64,000 nucleotides of DNA from Natronoflexus pectinivorans (GTDB taxonomy: Bacteria; Bacteroidota; Bacteroidia; Bacteroidales; Marinilabiliaceae): the NCBI RefSeq assembly GCF_004345615.1, contig NZ_SLWK01000001.1, forward strand, positions 62,001 to 126,000, given 5' to 3'. Shown piece after piece: positions 7,525 through 15,372 of the stretch (positions within the stretch are counted from its first letter, which is position 1; every line of letters starts with the position of its first letter). Below the pieces are notes generated by a model, which saw only the letters and a list, made by a program, of their open reading frames with translations, was not told where the DNA came from and did no database searches. The position numbers and the translations under genes are program-made.

Positions 7525-8586
7525 TCAATCTGAGTTGCTTAAAGTATAATATTCAACCGTATATTCATCAGAGTAGTCAGGATAAACCCCTTCTAAAACA
7601 ATGAATTTATCAATACTGTAGGCTGCAAAAATACCATATCCATTTTCTATATTAGAGAAAACCTGCACCGGCTCGGCAAAGGGGTCGTCATATTTGTGAT
7701 CGAACTGCCGAAATGACTTCTCATATAAATAATACTCTTTTGAAATAGAATGTAATTCTATTTCGTAAAGATTAAACTCTTTAATATCAATCCAAGGATG
7801 TGTATATCTTTTAATATAAACTGAAACGGTAGCATCTGTTCCATTGAACAAATCGTCGCTAAACACAAAAAATCTATTATAGGCAGGTGAGAGAAATGAA
7901 TCTTCATAATTACTGCCCTGCGGATTAATTGCCACATCATTTGAACCCAATAAACTTATGGCATGGTCAATACGTACCCGATAAAAGGTACCCTCATGAC
8001 CTCCGTAGCCCCAACTTCCGGTAAAGCCATTGGTTTCTCTAACAACCAAGCGATAATAATTGCGTTCCGAAGTGGGGTCGGAAAACTTGACATGAAAACT
8101 AATAACTCTGGCATCGTCATTTCTGACATCTCTGATGGTAATATAAGAGGTGTCAACGGTAGAAATTTGAACCGGGTGCGGGATGGTCACTTCTGCCGAA
8201 ACCGGTTCAAAACCGGAAGCCTCAACCTCAAGCCGATACAAATTGCCCTCTTTTAAATTTAACCCCGATAAGCTATACACTTCGCCAATTGAGTAGGCCG
8301 TATTGCCTATTTCGATTTCTTCGGTGTTTAAAGTTAAAAAACCAATAAACTTTGAGTTTTCGTACAGCCTAACAACCGCATTGGCAACAGTATTGTTGCC
8401 ATAGGTCGGCTTTTGTATGGGATTGCTTTGTTTAACCTGAGCAACAATTATACTATCGGGAGATATTAAACAGTTGACAACCAGCCTTGGGGTCAATTCT
8501 GAACCTTTAAAAACGATCTCTTCTTTACAAGAAACAGTAAACAATAAACTAATAATGAGACCAATCAACAACCTAATCATTTGCAT
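7525..8586 (-). CDS. DUF4249-family lipoprotein
   Basis: 353 residues. The signal peptide ends in a lipobox (LFTVSC, Cys at about 20). The mature protein has the DUF4249 layout: PRLVVNCLISPDSIIVAQVKQS, then an Ig-like NAVVRLYENSKFIGFL segment, and a C-terminal EYYLYEKSFRQFD...FSNIENGYGIFAAYS motif. DUF4249 proteins are usually encoded beside a TonB-dependent receptor and are thought to be surface partners, substrate unknown. It starts 6 bp after the receptor gene at 8593-11034, so the two are almost certainly co-transcribed. A second ATG two codons in is equally possible. Confidence 0.85.
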   Translation of the reverse strand: MQMIRLLIGLIISLLFTVSCKEEIVFKGSELTPRLVVNCLISPDSIIVAQVKQSNPIQKPTYGNNTVANAVVRLYENSKFIGFLTLNTEEIEIGNTAYSIGEVYSLSGLNLKEGNLYRLEVEASGFEPVSAEVTIPHPVQISTVDTSYITIRDVRNDDARVISFHVKFSDPTSERNYYRLVVRETNGFTGSWGYGGHEGTFYRVRIDHAISLLGSNDVAINPQGSNYEDSFLSPAYNRFFVFSDDLFNGTDATVSVYIKRYTHPWIDIKEFNLYEIELHSISKEYYLYEKSFRQFDHKYDDPFAEPVQVFSNIENGYGIFAAYSIDKFIVLEGVYPDYSDEYTVEYYTLSNSD

Positions 8587-8592
8587 TGCGAA

Positions 8593-11034
8593 TTAAAATT
8601 TATAGCTATACGATACCGACGGTATTATTGGGAAAAAAGAGTATTTTGTTAAAACCCTTTTGGGCTCTCTTACCGTTACAAGCATCCCATTATTATCTGT
8701 TGTACTATGCACCACATCCTTATCAATCCAACGTAAAAAGAGGGGATTTTTACGGTTAGTGATGTTATAAACCGAAATATTCCATGTGCGCACCCCATAT
8801 TTCTTTTGTTTTCTAAAGTTTGCGCCAACATCTGCCCGCATATAACCGGGGGCCCTGTAACTATTGCGTCCATTGTAATCAATAATTTTTGAATACTGTG
8901 AATCATATTCATAATCAGACTTATAAGGAATTTGAATGGCATCGTACTCAGCAACACCTAAGGTAATTGCATTGCCGGTAGAATAGACCAACGTGGCTCC
9001 CCAATCAAAACGTTTACTGCGTTCATGAGTCATGACCAGACTGAAATCATGCCGGCGATCAAATTTATAAGGAAAGGACTTGCCAAAGTTCAAATTTTCG
9101 AACTGACGGTCGGTTTTAGATAGTGTGTAACTAACCCAGCCGGTTGTTTTGCCAACGTTCTTTTCCAAAAGCACTTCTCCCCCTATGGAAGTTCCTGTTC
9201 CTTGCTCAACCAAATCTTCCCAGCCTTGGCCAACGGAAGCAAACGAAGCTCCATCTTTATATTCAAGCAGATTATGCATTTCCTTATAATATCCCTCAAT
9301 GGTTAAAACAAGTATGCGATTAAGATTATAGGCCCAGCCAACAGCATACTGATCAGAAGTGGGCGGTGCAAACCTCTCAGTAACCGGCACCCAGATGTCT
9401 GTTGGTAAACTGATGTTTGCAGATGTGAGTAAATGAACAAATTGAGCCATTCGAGCATATGAGCCTTTTACAGACATATCGTCCGTAATTTGAAATTTAC
9501 ATGATACGCGAGGCTGCGGTGAGAAATAAGTCTTAGTGTCCACATTATAGAGTGCAAGATTTAGTCCTGCATTTATTCCAATAAAATTGAGCAACTCAAA
9601 ATCATCCTCTAAATAAAAATTGTACTCATTGGAATATAGAGACTTATTCCCAATACGATTGTTTATTGAGACCTGATTAGTAGCTTCAGAGCTAAACAAG
9701 TTCACCCCGGGTTTAAAACGATGGCGTGTATAATTGGCGCCAAATTTCAAGGTGTGACCGGGACTTAAGAAATAATCAAAATCAACCTTAGCCGACAAGT
9801 CAGTTATATCGGAAAAATAGTTAAAAGAAGTCGTATGAGTCTGCCACATATCTTTTCTTGCAACATAATCATAGGCAAAGAAACTGTTGGTTTCTTTGTT
9901 TTTGGAATAAAAATGATAGTTGCTGTATGTTAAGGTTGTATTGCTAAAAAGTTTATTATTTATCACATAATTCCATCTTAATGCCGAAATTTTATTGCCC
10001 CATCCAAAGCGATCTTTCTGCAACGAACGATAATTTGTAGAGGGATCCCAGTCATCTTTAACCCTAAATCCATCATCTCCAAAATAGCCACTCAGATACA
10101 ATCGGCTCCTATTAGAAAATATATGATTTAACTTTGCATTAAAATCGTAGAAATAATAACCACCGCTAAATTTGGAATCCTTGCCTTTATTGGACATTGC
10201 AATAAAAGGTGCAGTTAATACATCTAAGTAGGTTCTGCGGCCTGCAATTAGAAAAGAGGTTTTGTCAGTTTTTATTGGCCCTTCTACGCAAAATGAAGAG
10301 GCGATTAGCCCAACTGAGGCCTCTCCCGCCGTTTTTATCATGTTACCCTCTTTCATACTGATATCTACAACCGATGACAGACGACCGGCGTATCGTGCCG
10401 GAAATCCGGCCTTATACAGTTTTACAGATTTTATGGAACTTGGGTGAAAAACTGAAAAGAAACCAAACAAATGACTTGCATTGTAAACCGGGACGCCATC
10501 CAGCAAAAAAAGATTCTGATCGGCACTGCCTCCGCGTACATGTATGCCGCTACTGGCCTCGGTTCCCGACTGAACACCCGGCAACAACTGCAAAACCTTT
10601 AACACATCGGGTTCTCCCATTATTACAGGCACACGCTGAAACTTCTCCATGGGCAAATCAATCATACTCATTTGAGTTGATTTCACTTTGTTGTTTCGGT
10701 TTCCGTAAACAGCAACTTCATCTAACTGCTCAACCTGTGGTGTCATCAGCACATTTATAACGGTATCTTTTAATAAAACCAATGATACTAATTGGGTTTC
10801 ATAACCAAGAAATGATATCATAAGTTCAATCTCACCTGACGGCAATGTCATGCTGAAATAACCAAAGGAATTGCTGTTTATGCCAACAGCCATAGTTGTT
10901 TCATATATATTGGCCGAAGGGAGGCTTTCTCCACTATTGGCATCTTTAACAATACCGGAGATGGTGTATCTGTTCCCAAAAACATTTGCAGAAAAAATGA
11001 TTAGGGAGAAGAGGATTACTATTTTTCTTAACAT
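8593..11034 (-). CDS. TonB-dependent outer-membrane receptor with carboxypeptidase-like N-terminal domain
   Basis: 813 residues with signal peptide. Residues ~22-105 form a carboxypeptidase-regulatory-like domain (GIVKDANSGESLPSANIYE). The plug follows (MGEPDVLKVLQLLPGVQSGTE, GGSADQNLFLLDGVPVYN), then a ~600-residue 22-stranded barrel ending FFPIIPSVSYSYKF with a terminal Phe. It should take up an unknown ligand across the outer membrane using TonB energy. Partner: the DUF4249 lipoprotein downstream. No SusD gene is present, so glycan uptake of the SusCD type is not indicated. Confidence 0.9.
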   Translation of the reverse strand: MLRKIVILFSLIIFSANVFGNRYTISGIVKDANSGESLPSANIYETTMAVGINSNSFGYFSMTLPSGEIELMISFLGYETQLVSLVLLKDTVINVLMTPQVEQLDEVAVYGNRNNKVKSTQMSMIDLPMEKFQRVPVIMGEPDVLKVLQLLPGVQSGTEASSGIHVRGGSADQNLFLLDGVPVYNASHLFGFFSVFHPSSIKSVKLYKAGFPARYAGRLSSVVDISMKEGNMIKTAGEASVGLIASSFCVEGPIKTDKTSFLIAGRRTYLDVLTAPFIAMSNKGKDSKFSGGYYFYDFNAKLNHIFSNRSRLYLSGYFGDDGFRVKDDWDPSTNYRSLQKDRFGWGNKISALRWNYVINNKLFSNTTLTYSNYHFYSKNKETNSFFAYDYVARKDMWQTHTTSFNYFSDITDLSAKVDFDYFLSPGHTLKFGANYTRHRFKPGVNLFSSEATNQVSINNRIGNKSLYSNEYNFYLEDDFELLNFIGINAGLNLALYNVDTKTYFSPQPRVSCKFQITDDMSVKGSYARMAQFVHLLTSANISLPTDIWVPVTERFAPPTSDQYAVGWAYNLNRILVLTIEGYYKEMHNLLEYKDGASFASVGQGWEDLVEQGTGTSIGGEVLLEKNVGKTTGWVSYTLSKTDRQFENLNFGKSFPYKFDRRHDFSLVMTHERSKRFDWGATLVYSTGNAITLGVAEYDAIQIPYKSDYEYDSQYSKIIDYNGRNSYRAPGYMRADVGANFRKQKKYGVRTWNISVYNITNRKNPLFLRWIDKDVVHSTTDNNGMLVTVREPKRVLTKYSFFPIIPSVSYSYKF

Positions 11035-11198
11035 TTATATTACTTGTGTTCTTTTGAAAGTTTACGATATTTAGAATCTTTACATTTTTGGGAAAAATCG
11101 CCCTTTTTAGGAAGCATTAAAAAACAACCCGTAAATGCGGACAGTATGAGGCCATACTTATTAAAATCTAATGTGCTTTTATTAAGGTGCGCTTTTCT

Positions 11199-11789
11199 TT
11201 ATAAGCCTTTATAGTATCTTCTATATACAGATTCTATTTCTACAGTAACCCAGCCTGTTCTTGTGTATAATTTTCGGGTCGAAGTAACTTTTATATGATC
11301 GTCAAACAATATATCAAGCTTAATGTCAAGTAAAGTATCTTCAACACCAATTATGGTAAAAGTGGCACTTTTTAAATCATCGGCAAAAACACCCCTCAAA
11401 TCAGAAGGGCGATAATCATAGAAAAAAGAAACGGTCGTATAAGTGGTGTGTGTTGGAACAATTTCAGTCGCAGAGAGCCTACGTTCATTCTCGGTGGGCC
11501 ACCAATCTCTATAGGTAAACTCATTGTACTTAAAATAAGTATCATTTTGAAACGGAATCATAATTTCAATTTTTGCTGCGAAAGGAATTAAAGAATTCTC
11601 TTCGAACAAGTTGCATGACTCAACTCCATCGTTGTTTAAGTCAACTGGAATATTCGAAACACAGGAAACTATTTCATATTTTCCATGAAACTTTTCGCGC
11701 AAAACGGGTCTGATGCTCACCTCCTTATCTTGCTTTTGGCAGCCTAACAAAAAAACAATCACTGTAAATAACGGCAAAAACTTTTTCAT
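11199..11789 (-). CDS. Lipoprotein of unknown function
   Basis: 196 residues. Start MKKFLPLFTVIVFLLGCQKQ gives a clear lipoprotein signal with lipobox LLGC (Cys17). The mature part is a lipocalin-like length with segments KFHGKYEIVSC, VDLNNDGVESCNLFEEN and a C-terminal beta-rich region, resembling small DUF5004/lipocalin-like Bacteroidota lipoproteins, but I cannot assign a family. It lies 164 bp upstream of the TonB receptor on the same strand. Confidence 0.6.
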   Translation of the reverse strand: MKKFLPLFTVIVFLLGCQKQDKEVSIRPVLREKFHGKYEIVSCVSNIPVDLNNDGVESCNLFEENSLIPFAAKIEIMIPFQNDTYFKYNEFTYRDWWPTENERRLSATEIVPTHTTYTTVSFFYDYRPSDLRGVFADDLKSATFTIIGVEDTLLDIKLDILFDDHIKVTSTRKLYTRTGWVTVEIESVYRRYYKGL

Positions 11790-11967
11790 AAAATATGTAT
11801 TGATAAAATCGATAATTATATGAATGACAATTGTTAATGATTTTAGTGAATTAGCAGCTCTCTGATTTCAACCCAACTGATATACAACGGCTTGCCACTT
11901 CAAAAAGCTGCCAACTTTTGATCGTTGGCTACTTCTTAGAATCATCATCTATTTAAAGTATATCAAG

Positions 11968-12309
11968 TTACTTAATATTAAAATCAACTCTAAGAAAACC
12001 GTTGCCAACTCCTCTTTCCTTTAATTTTCCATTTATATAAACTTCAATAGTAATTAAAACAGTTTCATCATCACAGCGAGCCTTAACATAAGTCTGTCCC
12101 CAGTCTGTATGCCAACATTCCTCATAATAATCTTTAATTGTCAACTGTTCTTTTGGAAAGCCTCCCATCAAAATTATTGGCACGTCGGCAGTATTGCTGA
12201 ATACTTTGAGCGTCACTTCATTTGTCCCATTATCATCTTTTGAACAGGAGAATAGGGTTATGAAAAAAACTACCGATAATAGTAGGGTAGAAATACTATT
12301 TGCTTTCAT
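11968..12309 (-). CDS. Small lipoprotein of unknown function
   Basis: 113 residues from the ATG at 12307-12309, chosen because MKANSISTLLLSVVFFITLFSC gives a normal lipoprotein signal peptide (Cys22); an upstream start at 12366 would add a second hydrophobic stretch. The mature part (SKDDNGTNEVTLKVFSN...) is short and beta-rich. No recognised domain. It follows the large lipoprotein at 12403 on the same strand. Confidence 0.55.
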   Translation of the reverse strand: MKANSISTLLLSVVFFITLFSCSKDDNGTNEVTLKVFSNTADVPIILMGGFPKEQLTIKDYYEECWHTDWGQTYVKARCDDETVLITIEVYINGKLKERGVGNGFLRVDFNIK

Positions 12310-12402
12310 AAATACAATTTTAATTGTTAAAACTAAATTTATTATAATCATCATAAAACCAACCAATATTAATTAACTGGTTTTCATCAATCTACATCAG
12401 AG

Positions 12403-13971
12403 TTACTTCACTGTAACACCAAATTTAAATCCACCTGAACTATATGTTTTGATTTCATACAAATTACTACCAATTATATTTGTAATTACTGGATCATAAA
12501 AATATAATTCAAAATCGCCTAAATGATCATCACCTGTTTGGTACTTAACTTCTACTGTTTGTTTTTCTCTGGTTGTATTTTCATAATTATAACCAGCCTC
12601 CCAACCAGTTTCTGCTATACCAATATTAACTTTTACGTTGCCTTTAAAATTTGCTTTGTGTACATGAATAGATTCAATTTCCTTAGTTAATTTGGTCTCC
12701 ATGGTTAAATCTTCTTCATAAACCATAATATGTCTCTTTAAAGACTCCTCCTGTATGTTCCATTTACCCATGGCAACTTCTTGAGGGTTTTCTAAGTTTC
12801 TTAAAAAAACCTTCTTAGGTTTCATTTTAGATAGGTCTATAGTATACGTGTGTTTAGGTCTGCGAAACCATGTCTTATGTCGCCGTGTATAAGTTATGTC
12901 AAAATCCCATAAATCTTTAGGTTTAATGGTAACACGCTTCCTTATCGGTGTTGAGCTATTTGATTTAATAATTTCAAATCGAAAATTAAAAGCACCTTGT
13001 GTCCACATTTTCTTATAGATTTCGTCCGCTGTCATTGGATTCTTCTCTTGAGATACTGTTGGGTTTTCAACATAAGGATCACCATCATTCCCACGTTTGT
13101 CATCTGCTATCTCATAGTATAACACTGGATCTACCTCAATGTAACTTATATATTCATCAATCGAGTGATTAAAACTTCCAGACCTTTGATTGGGAGTGAT
13201 TCCATAATATATGTAATCCCTTTGAAAAGCCTTTTGATGAATGCTTCCATCATTTCGATTGAAAAAATGAGAGGCTGCAATAGCTCTTGTCCCAACGATG
13301 CTAGTGTTATCGGTTAATGACTTCAGAGAATAATGTTCAGAAATCACTCTTCGTCCATCATAATTCGGAGATTTAAACTCAATGGTTTTGGCTGCTCCAC
13401 TTTTAAGATTGTTTTGAGGAATAATCACCTGCCGATTTTCATTAACCACAAAGACATGAAAACCCGGAATCTCCCTATTATCCAAACTAAACTCTTCTTC
13501 ACCGTTAAAATACAGTATTGTTTTTGTCTCTATGGGTACAGCAACAGGAATTTCATCATCATCCACATCCAATTCTTCCGGAAAAACATCAAAAAAATGA
13601 AGTTCAGGAATTAAAATATTCAATAACGGCACATTTCTCTCAACTTGATTAATAACTTCTTTCGAAGAATAAGAAATTAAAATGTCTCTAAAAGACTCAT
13701 CCCCGATTAATTCATCACTCACCAAATAATACAACACATTGTAGTTACAATCAAACTGCTTTAGAGCTTCATTTTTCAAAAACTCACGAACATCTTTTCT
13801 TTCATGCACTGCTTTCGATAATACTTTGGCAAATTCCACCAAATGTTTTTCTGTATCAACTACCTCTTCAAAATTAGGATTCTCTTGATAAAAATTATTA
13901 TCCAGCTCATTATCACTACACCCAACAAAAATAAACACTCCCAATAAAAACAATAAACTAATATTTTTCAT
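12403..13971 (-). CDS. Large lipoprotein of unknown function (leader cassette 1)
   Basis: 522 residues. Signal peptide MKNISLLFLLGVFIFVGCSD with lipobox VGC (Cys18). The mature protein has an acidic N-terminal part, several predicted beta-rich segments, and no catalytic motif that I recognise. The first ~23 codons and the whole upstream region to 14553 are nearly the same as those of the lipoprotein at 19176-20243, whereas the mature proteins share no visible similarity. It is AT-rich relative to neighbouring housekeeping genes. Probably surface-exposed; function unknown. Confidence 0.65.
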   Translation of the reverse strand: MKNISLLFLLGVFIFVGCSDNELDNNFYQENPNFEEVVDTEKHLVEFAKVLSKAVHERKDVREFLKNEALKQFDCNYNVLYYLVSDELIGDESFRDILISYSSKEVINQVERNVPLLNILIPELHFFDVFPEELDVDDDEIPVAVPIETKTILYFNGEEEFSLDNREIPGFHVFVVNENRQVIIPQNNLKSGAAKTIEFKSPNYDGRRVISEHYSLKSLTDNTSIVGTRAIAASHFFNRNDGSIHQKAFQRDYIYYGITPNQRSGSFNHSIDEYISYIEVDPVLYYEIADDKRGNDGDPYVENPTVSQEKNPMTADEIYKKMWTQGAFNFRFEIIKSNSSTPIRKRVTIKPKDLWDFDITYTRRHKTWFRRPKHTYTIDLSKMKPKKVFLRNLENPQEVAMGKWNIQEESLKRHIMVYEEDLTMETKLTKEIESIHVHKANFKGNVKVNIGIAETGWEAGYNYENTTREKQTVEVKYQTGDDHLGDFELYFYDPVITNIIGSNLYEIKTYSSGGFKFGVTVK

Positions 13972-14553
13972 AATTTTACAACGTTAGTGGGGCGGCAACC
14001 CCGTTAATAATTATAGTCTGGCGTCCGGTCTCGGCTTCGGGGTCGGACGCTCTTTTCTTTACCCCGCATAAAAAGGCGTACTGTGCTTCGACCTTTTTAT
14101 AGATGGTAGATATTAGATCTTTAGAAACATGGATTTTCTGATTTTAATGATTGAATGAATAACTTTCACGCAAGCAAAAACTAAATTGTTCTATTTCCTA
14201 AAACCTGTTATGTGTTGTCTATAGAAAGGGATCTTGCCGTTAAGATGAAACCTCCAAAGGAGTTGAACAGATGCCCTGCACAAGAGCTATCTATAAACAA
14301 GTATAATAAAAAGAAGTTATAATCTAATCAGGAATCGTTGTAGCAAACATAAAATGAAGTAAATCTGCCGAAAGCGAAGATTTGTGGTAAAGCGTTGAAA
14401 TGCAGAATAATTTGACTGTTAGGATACAGATTAAGGCTCATCATTAATAAATTAAGGTTGAACGTTGTTTTGAACCAGGTGCTTAGCATCCGGTTTCAAT
14501 TTTTCGTTCTGCAAAGAAAAAAAAAAAAAAAATAAAGCGGCAAATAAAAATTA
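13972..14553 (-). repeat. Duplicated leader block, copy 1 (about 99% like 20244-20828 over its distal ~450 bp)
   Basis: From the start codon of the lipoprotein at 13971 back to about 14553 the sequence matches 20244-20828. The distal ~450 bp differ by only a few substitutions plus a poly-A length change (A16 here, A11 plus G in copy 2). Near the gene it holds three hairpins: GGGGCGGCAACCCC (13989-14002), CGTCCGGTC...GGTCGGACG (14022-14049) and AAAAAGG...CCTTTTT (14070-14098). Similarity continues ~70 bp into the coding region, through the signal peptide. Confidence 0.92.
14344..14374 (-). promoter_or_regulatory. Candidate promoter inside leader block 1
   Basis: Minus strand CTTT (14371-14374), 19-nt spacer, TATGTTTG (14344-14351): a perfect TANNTTTG box with a weak upstream box. 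If used, the transcript would carry a ~360-nt 5' untranslated region before the ATG at 13971. The same sequence is present in leader block 2 (box at 20620-20627). Confidence 0.45.
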
Positions 14554-14591
14554 TAGTCAACAACTTGATGGTGCCAGCATCATCCTAAAAC

Positions 14592-14720
14592 CTTAAGGTA
14601 TAACTTGCCGAAGGAATAATAGGGAAGTATGCACAATTGACAAAAATAACCTCTCTGGTTTTGTTCGTATAATAAATAGCTGCTTGGATAAAGTCATTTG
14701 TAGGCATAGTACACACGTAG
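14592..14720 (-). pseudogene. C-terminal remnant of a TonB-dependent receptor
   Basis: The minus strand, in frame to a TAG at 14592-14594, reads ELIIYVCTMPTNDFIQ, AAIYYTNKTREVIFVNC and AYFPIIPSASYTLRF then stop. The last part matches the C-terminal signature of the two intact receptors here (SYFPIIPTISYKIYF and FFPIIPSVSYSYKF), including the terminal Phe. There is no start codon and no upstream receptor body: an in-frame TAA, which is also the stop of the barrel gene at 14735, lies directly before it. It looks like the tail left after deletion or replacement of a receptor gene. Confidence 0.75.
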
Positions 14721-14734
14721 ATAATAAGTTCGGT

Positions 14735-15313
14735 TTAAAACCGCTTAGTCAATCCAAATGTTTTCTCCGAGACAACCCCGAATCCATATTCAGCAAACAG
14801 ACCAAAATTGCCAAACAGATAAAAAGCCATACCTGCATATACTCCATAATCTGTAAAGGTTCTAGGTGGGGTAGAAACAACATTACGATCCCCATCTGAC
14901 ACAACCCTGCCCAGTTTAGCTTTGCTATATAAATCAATTCTTGATTGCCGTACGGGAACAATTAGAGGCATCAAGTGCACTTTGTATTGCAAACCAAAGT
15001 GATAAGTTGGTGATGTCCCACCCCAAGAACGAAAATTGCTTCCAGTCCAAACTGATTCCCATCGAAACATATTATTATATCCTCCATAAACCCCTCCACT
15101 TAAAGTTGGCGTAAACTTATAATCTACAAAAACGCCAATTATATTACTATGATCATCCCTGCTTGAATTAAACGAATACCTTTCCAGGGGACAATCGGAA
15201 ATATAAGCACCTACACTTAACCTATTAGAGAATGCCAAGTCTTGTGCATTACAGTTAACTACTTTAGTCAATAAAGAAATAAAAAAAAGAAAAAGAACAC
15301 CTACTCGTTTCAT
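14735..15313 (-). CDS. Predicted outer-membrane beta-barrel protein
   Basis: 192 residues with a signal peptide (MKRVGVLFLFFISLLTKVVNCNAQ) and a small-barrel pattern (GGVYGGYNNMFRWES, YGVYAGMAFYLFGNFGLFAEYGFGVVSEK), ending in ...TKRF with a terminal aromatic. It lies downstream of the TonB receptor at 15373-17769 on the same strand (59-bp gap), so it is probably part of that transcript. Function unknown. Confidence 0.65.
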   Translation of the reverse strand: MKRVGVLFLFFISLLTKVVNCNAQDLAFSNRLSVGAYISDCPLERYSFNSSRDDHSNIIGVFVDYKFTPTLSGGVYGGYNNMFRWESVWTGSNFRSWGGTSPTYHFGLQYKVHLMPLIVPVRQSRIDLYSKAKLGRVVSDGDRNVVSTPPRTFTDYGVYAGMAFYLFGNFGLFAEYGFGVVSEKTFGLTKRF

Positions 15314-15372
15314 AGTTTTATAAGATAATTGTTAAACTAAATATTTACTAATCGCTCTTCTATCCCCATACC

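Noticed and set aside
13333-13614. A 93-codon plus-strand frame inside the 522-residue lipoprotein gene
   Set aside because: Antisense shadow with no domain; the minus-strand gene has a signal peptide and leader.
14101-14140. TAGATATTAGATC string in the leader block as another copy of the ~130-bp repeat
   Set aside because: Only the short TAGATATTAGAT core is shared; the diagnostic terminal repeats AATAGATCGTTAG and AACGAACTATT are absent.
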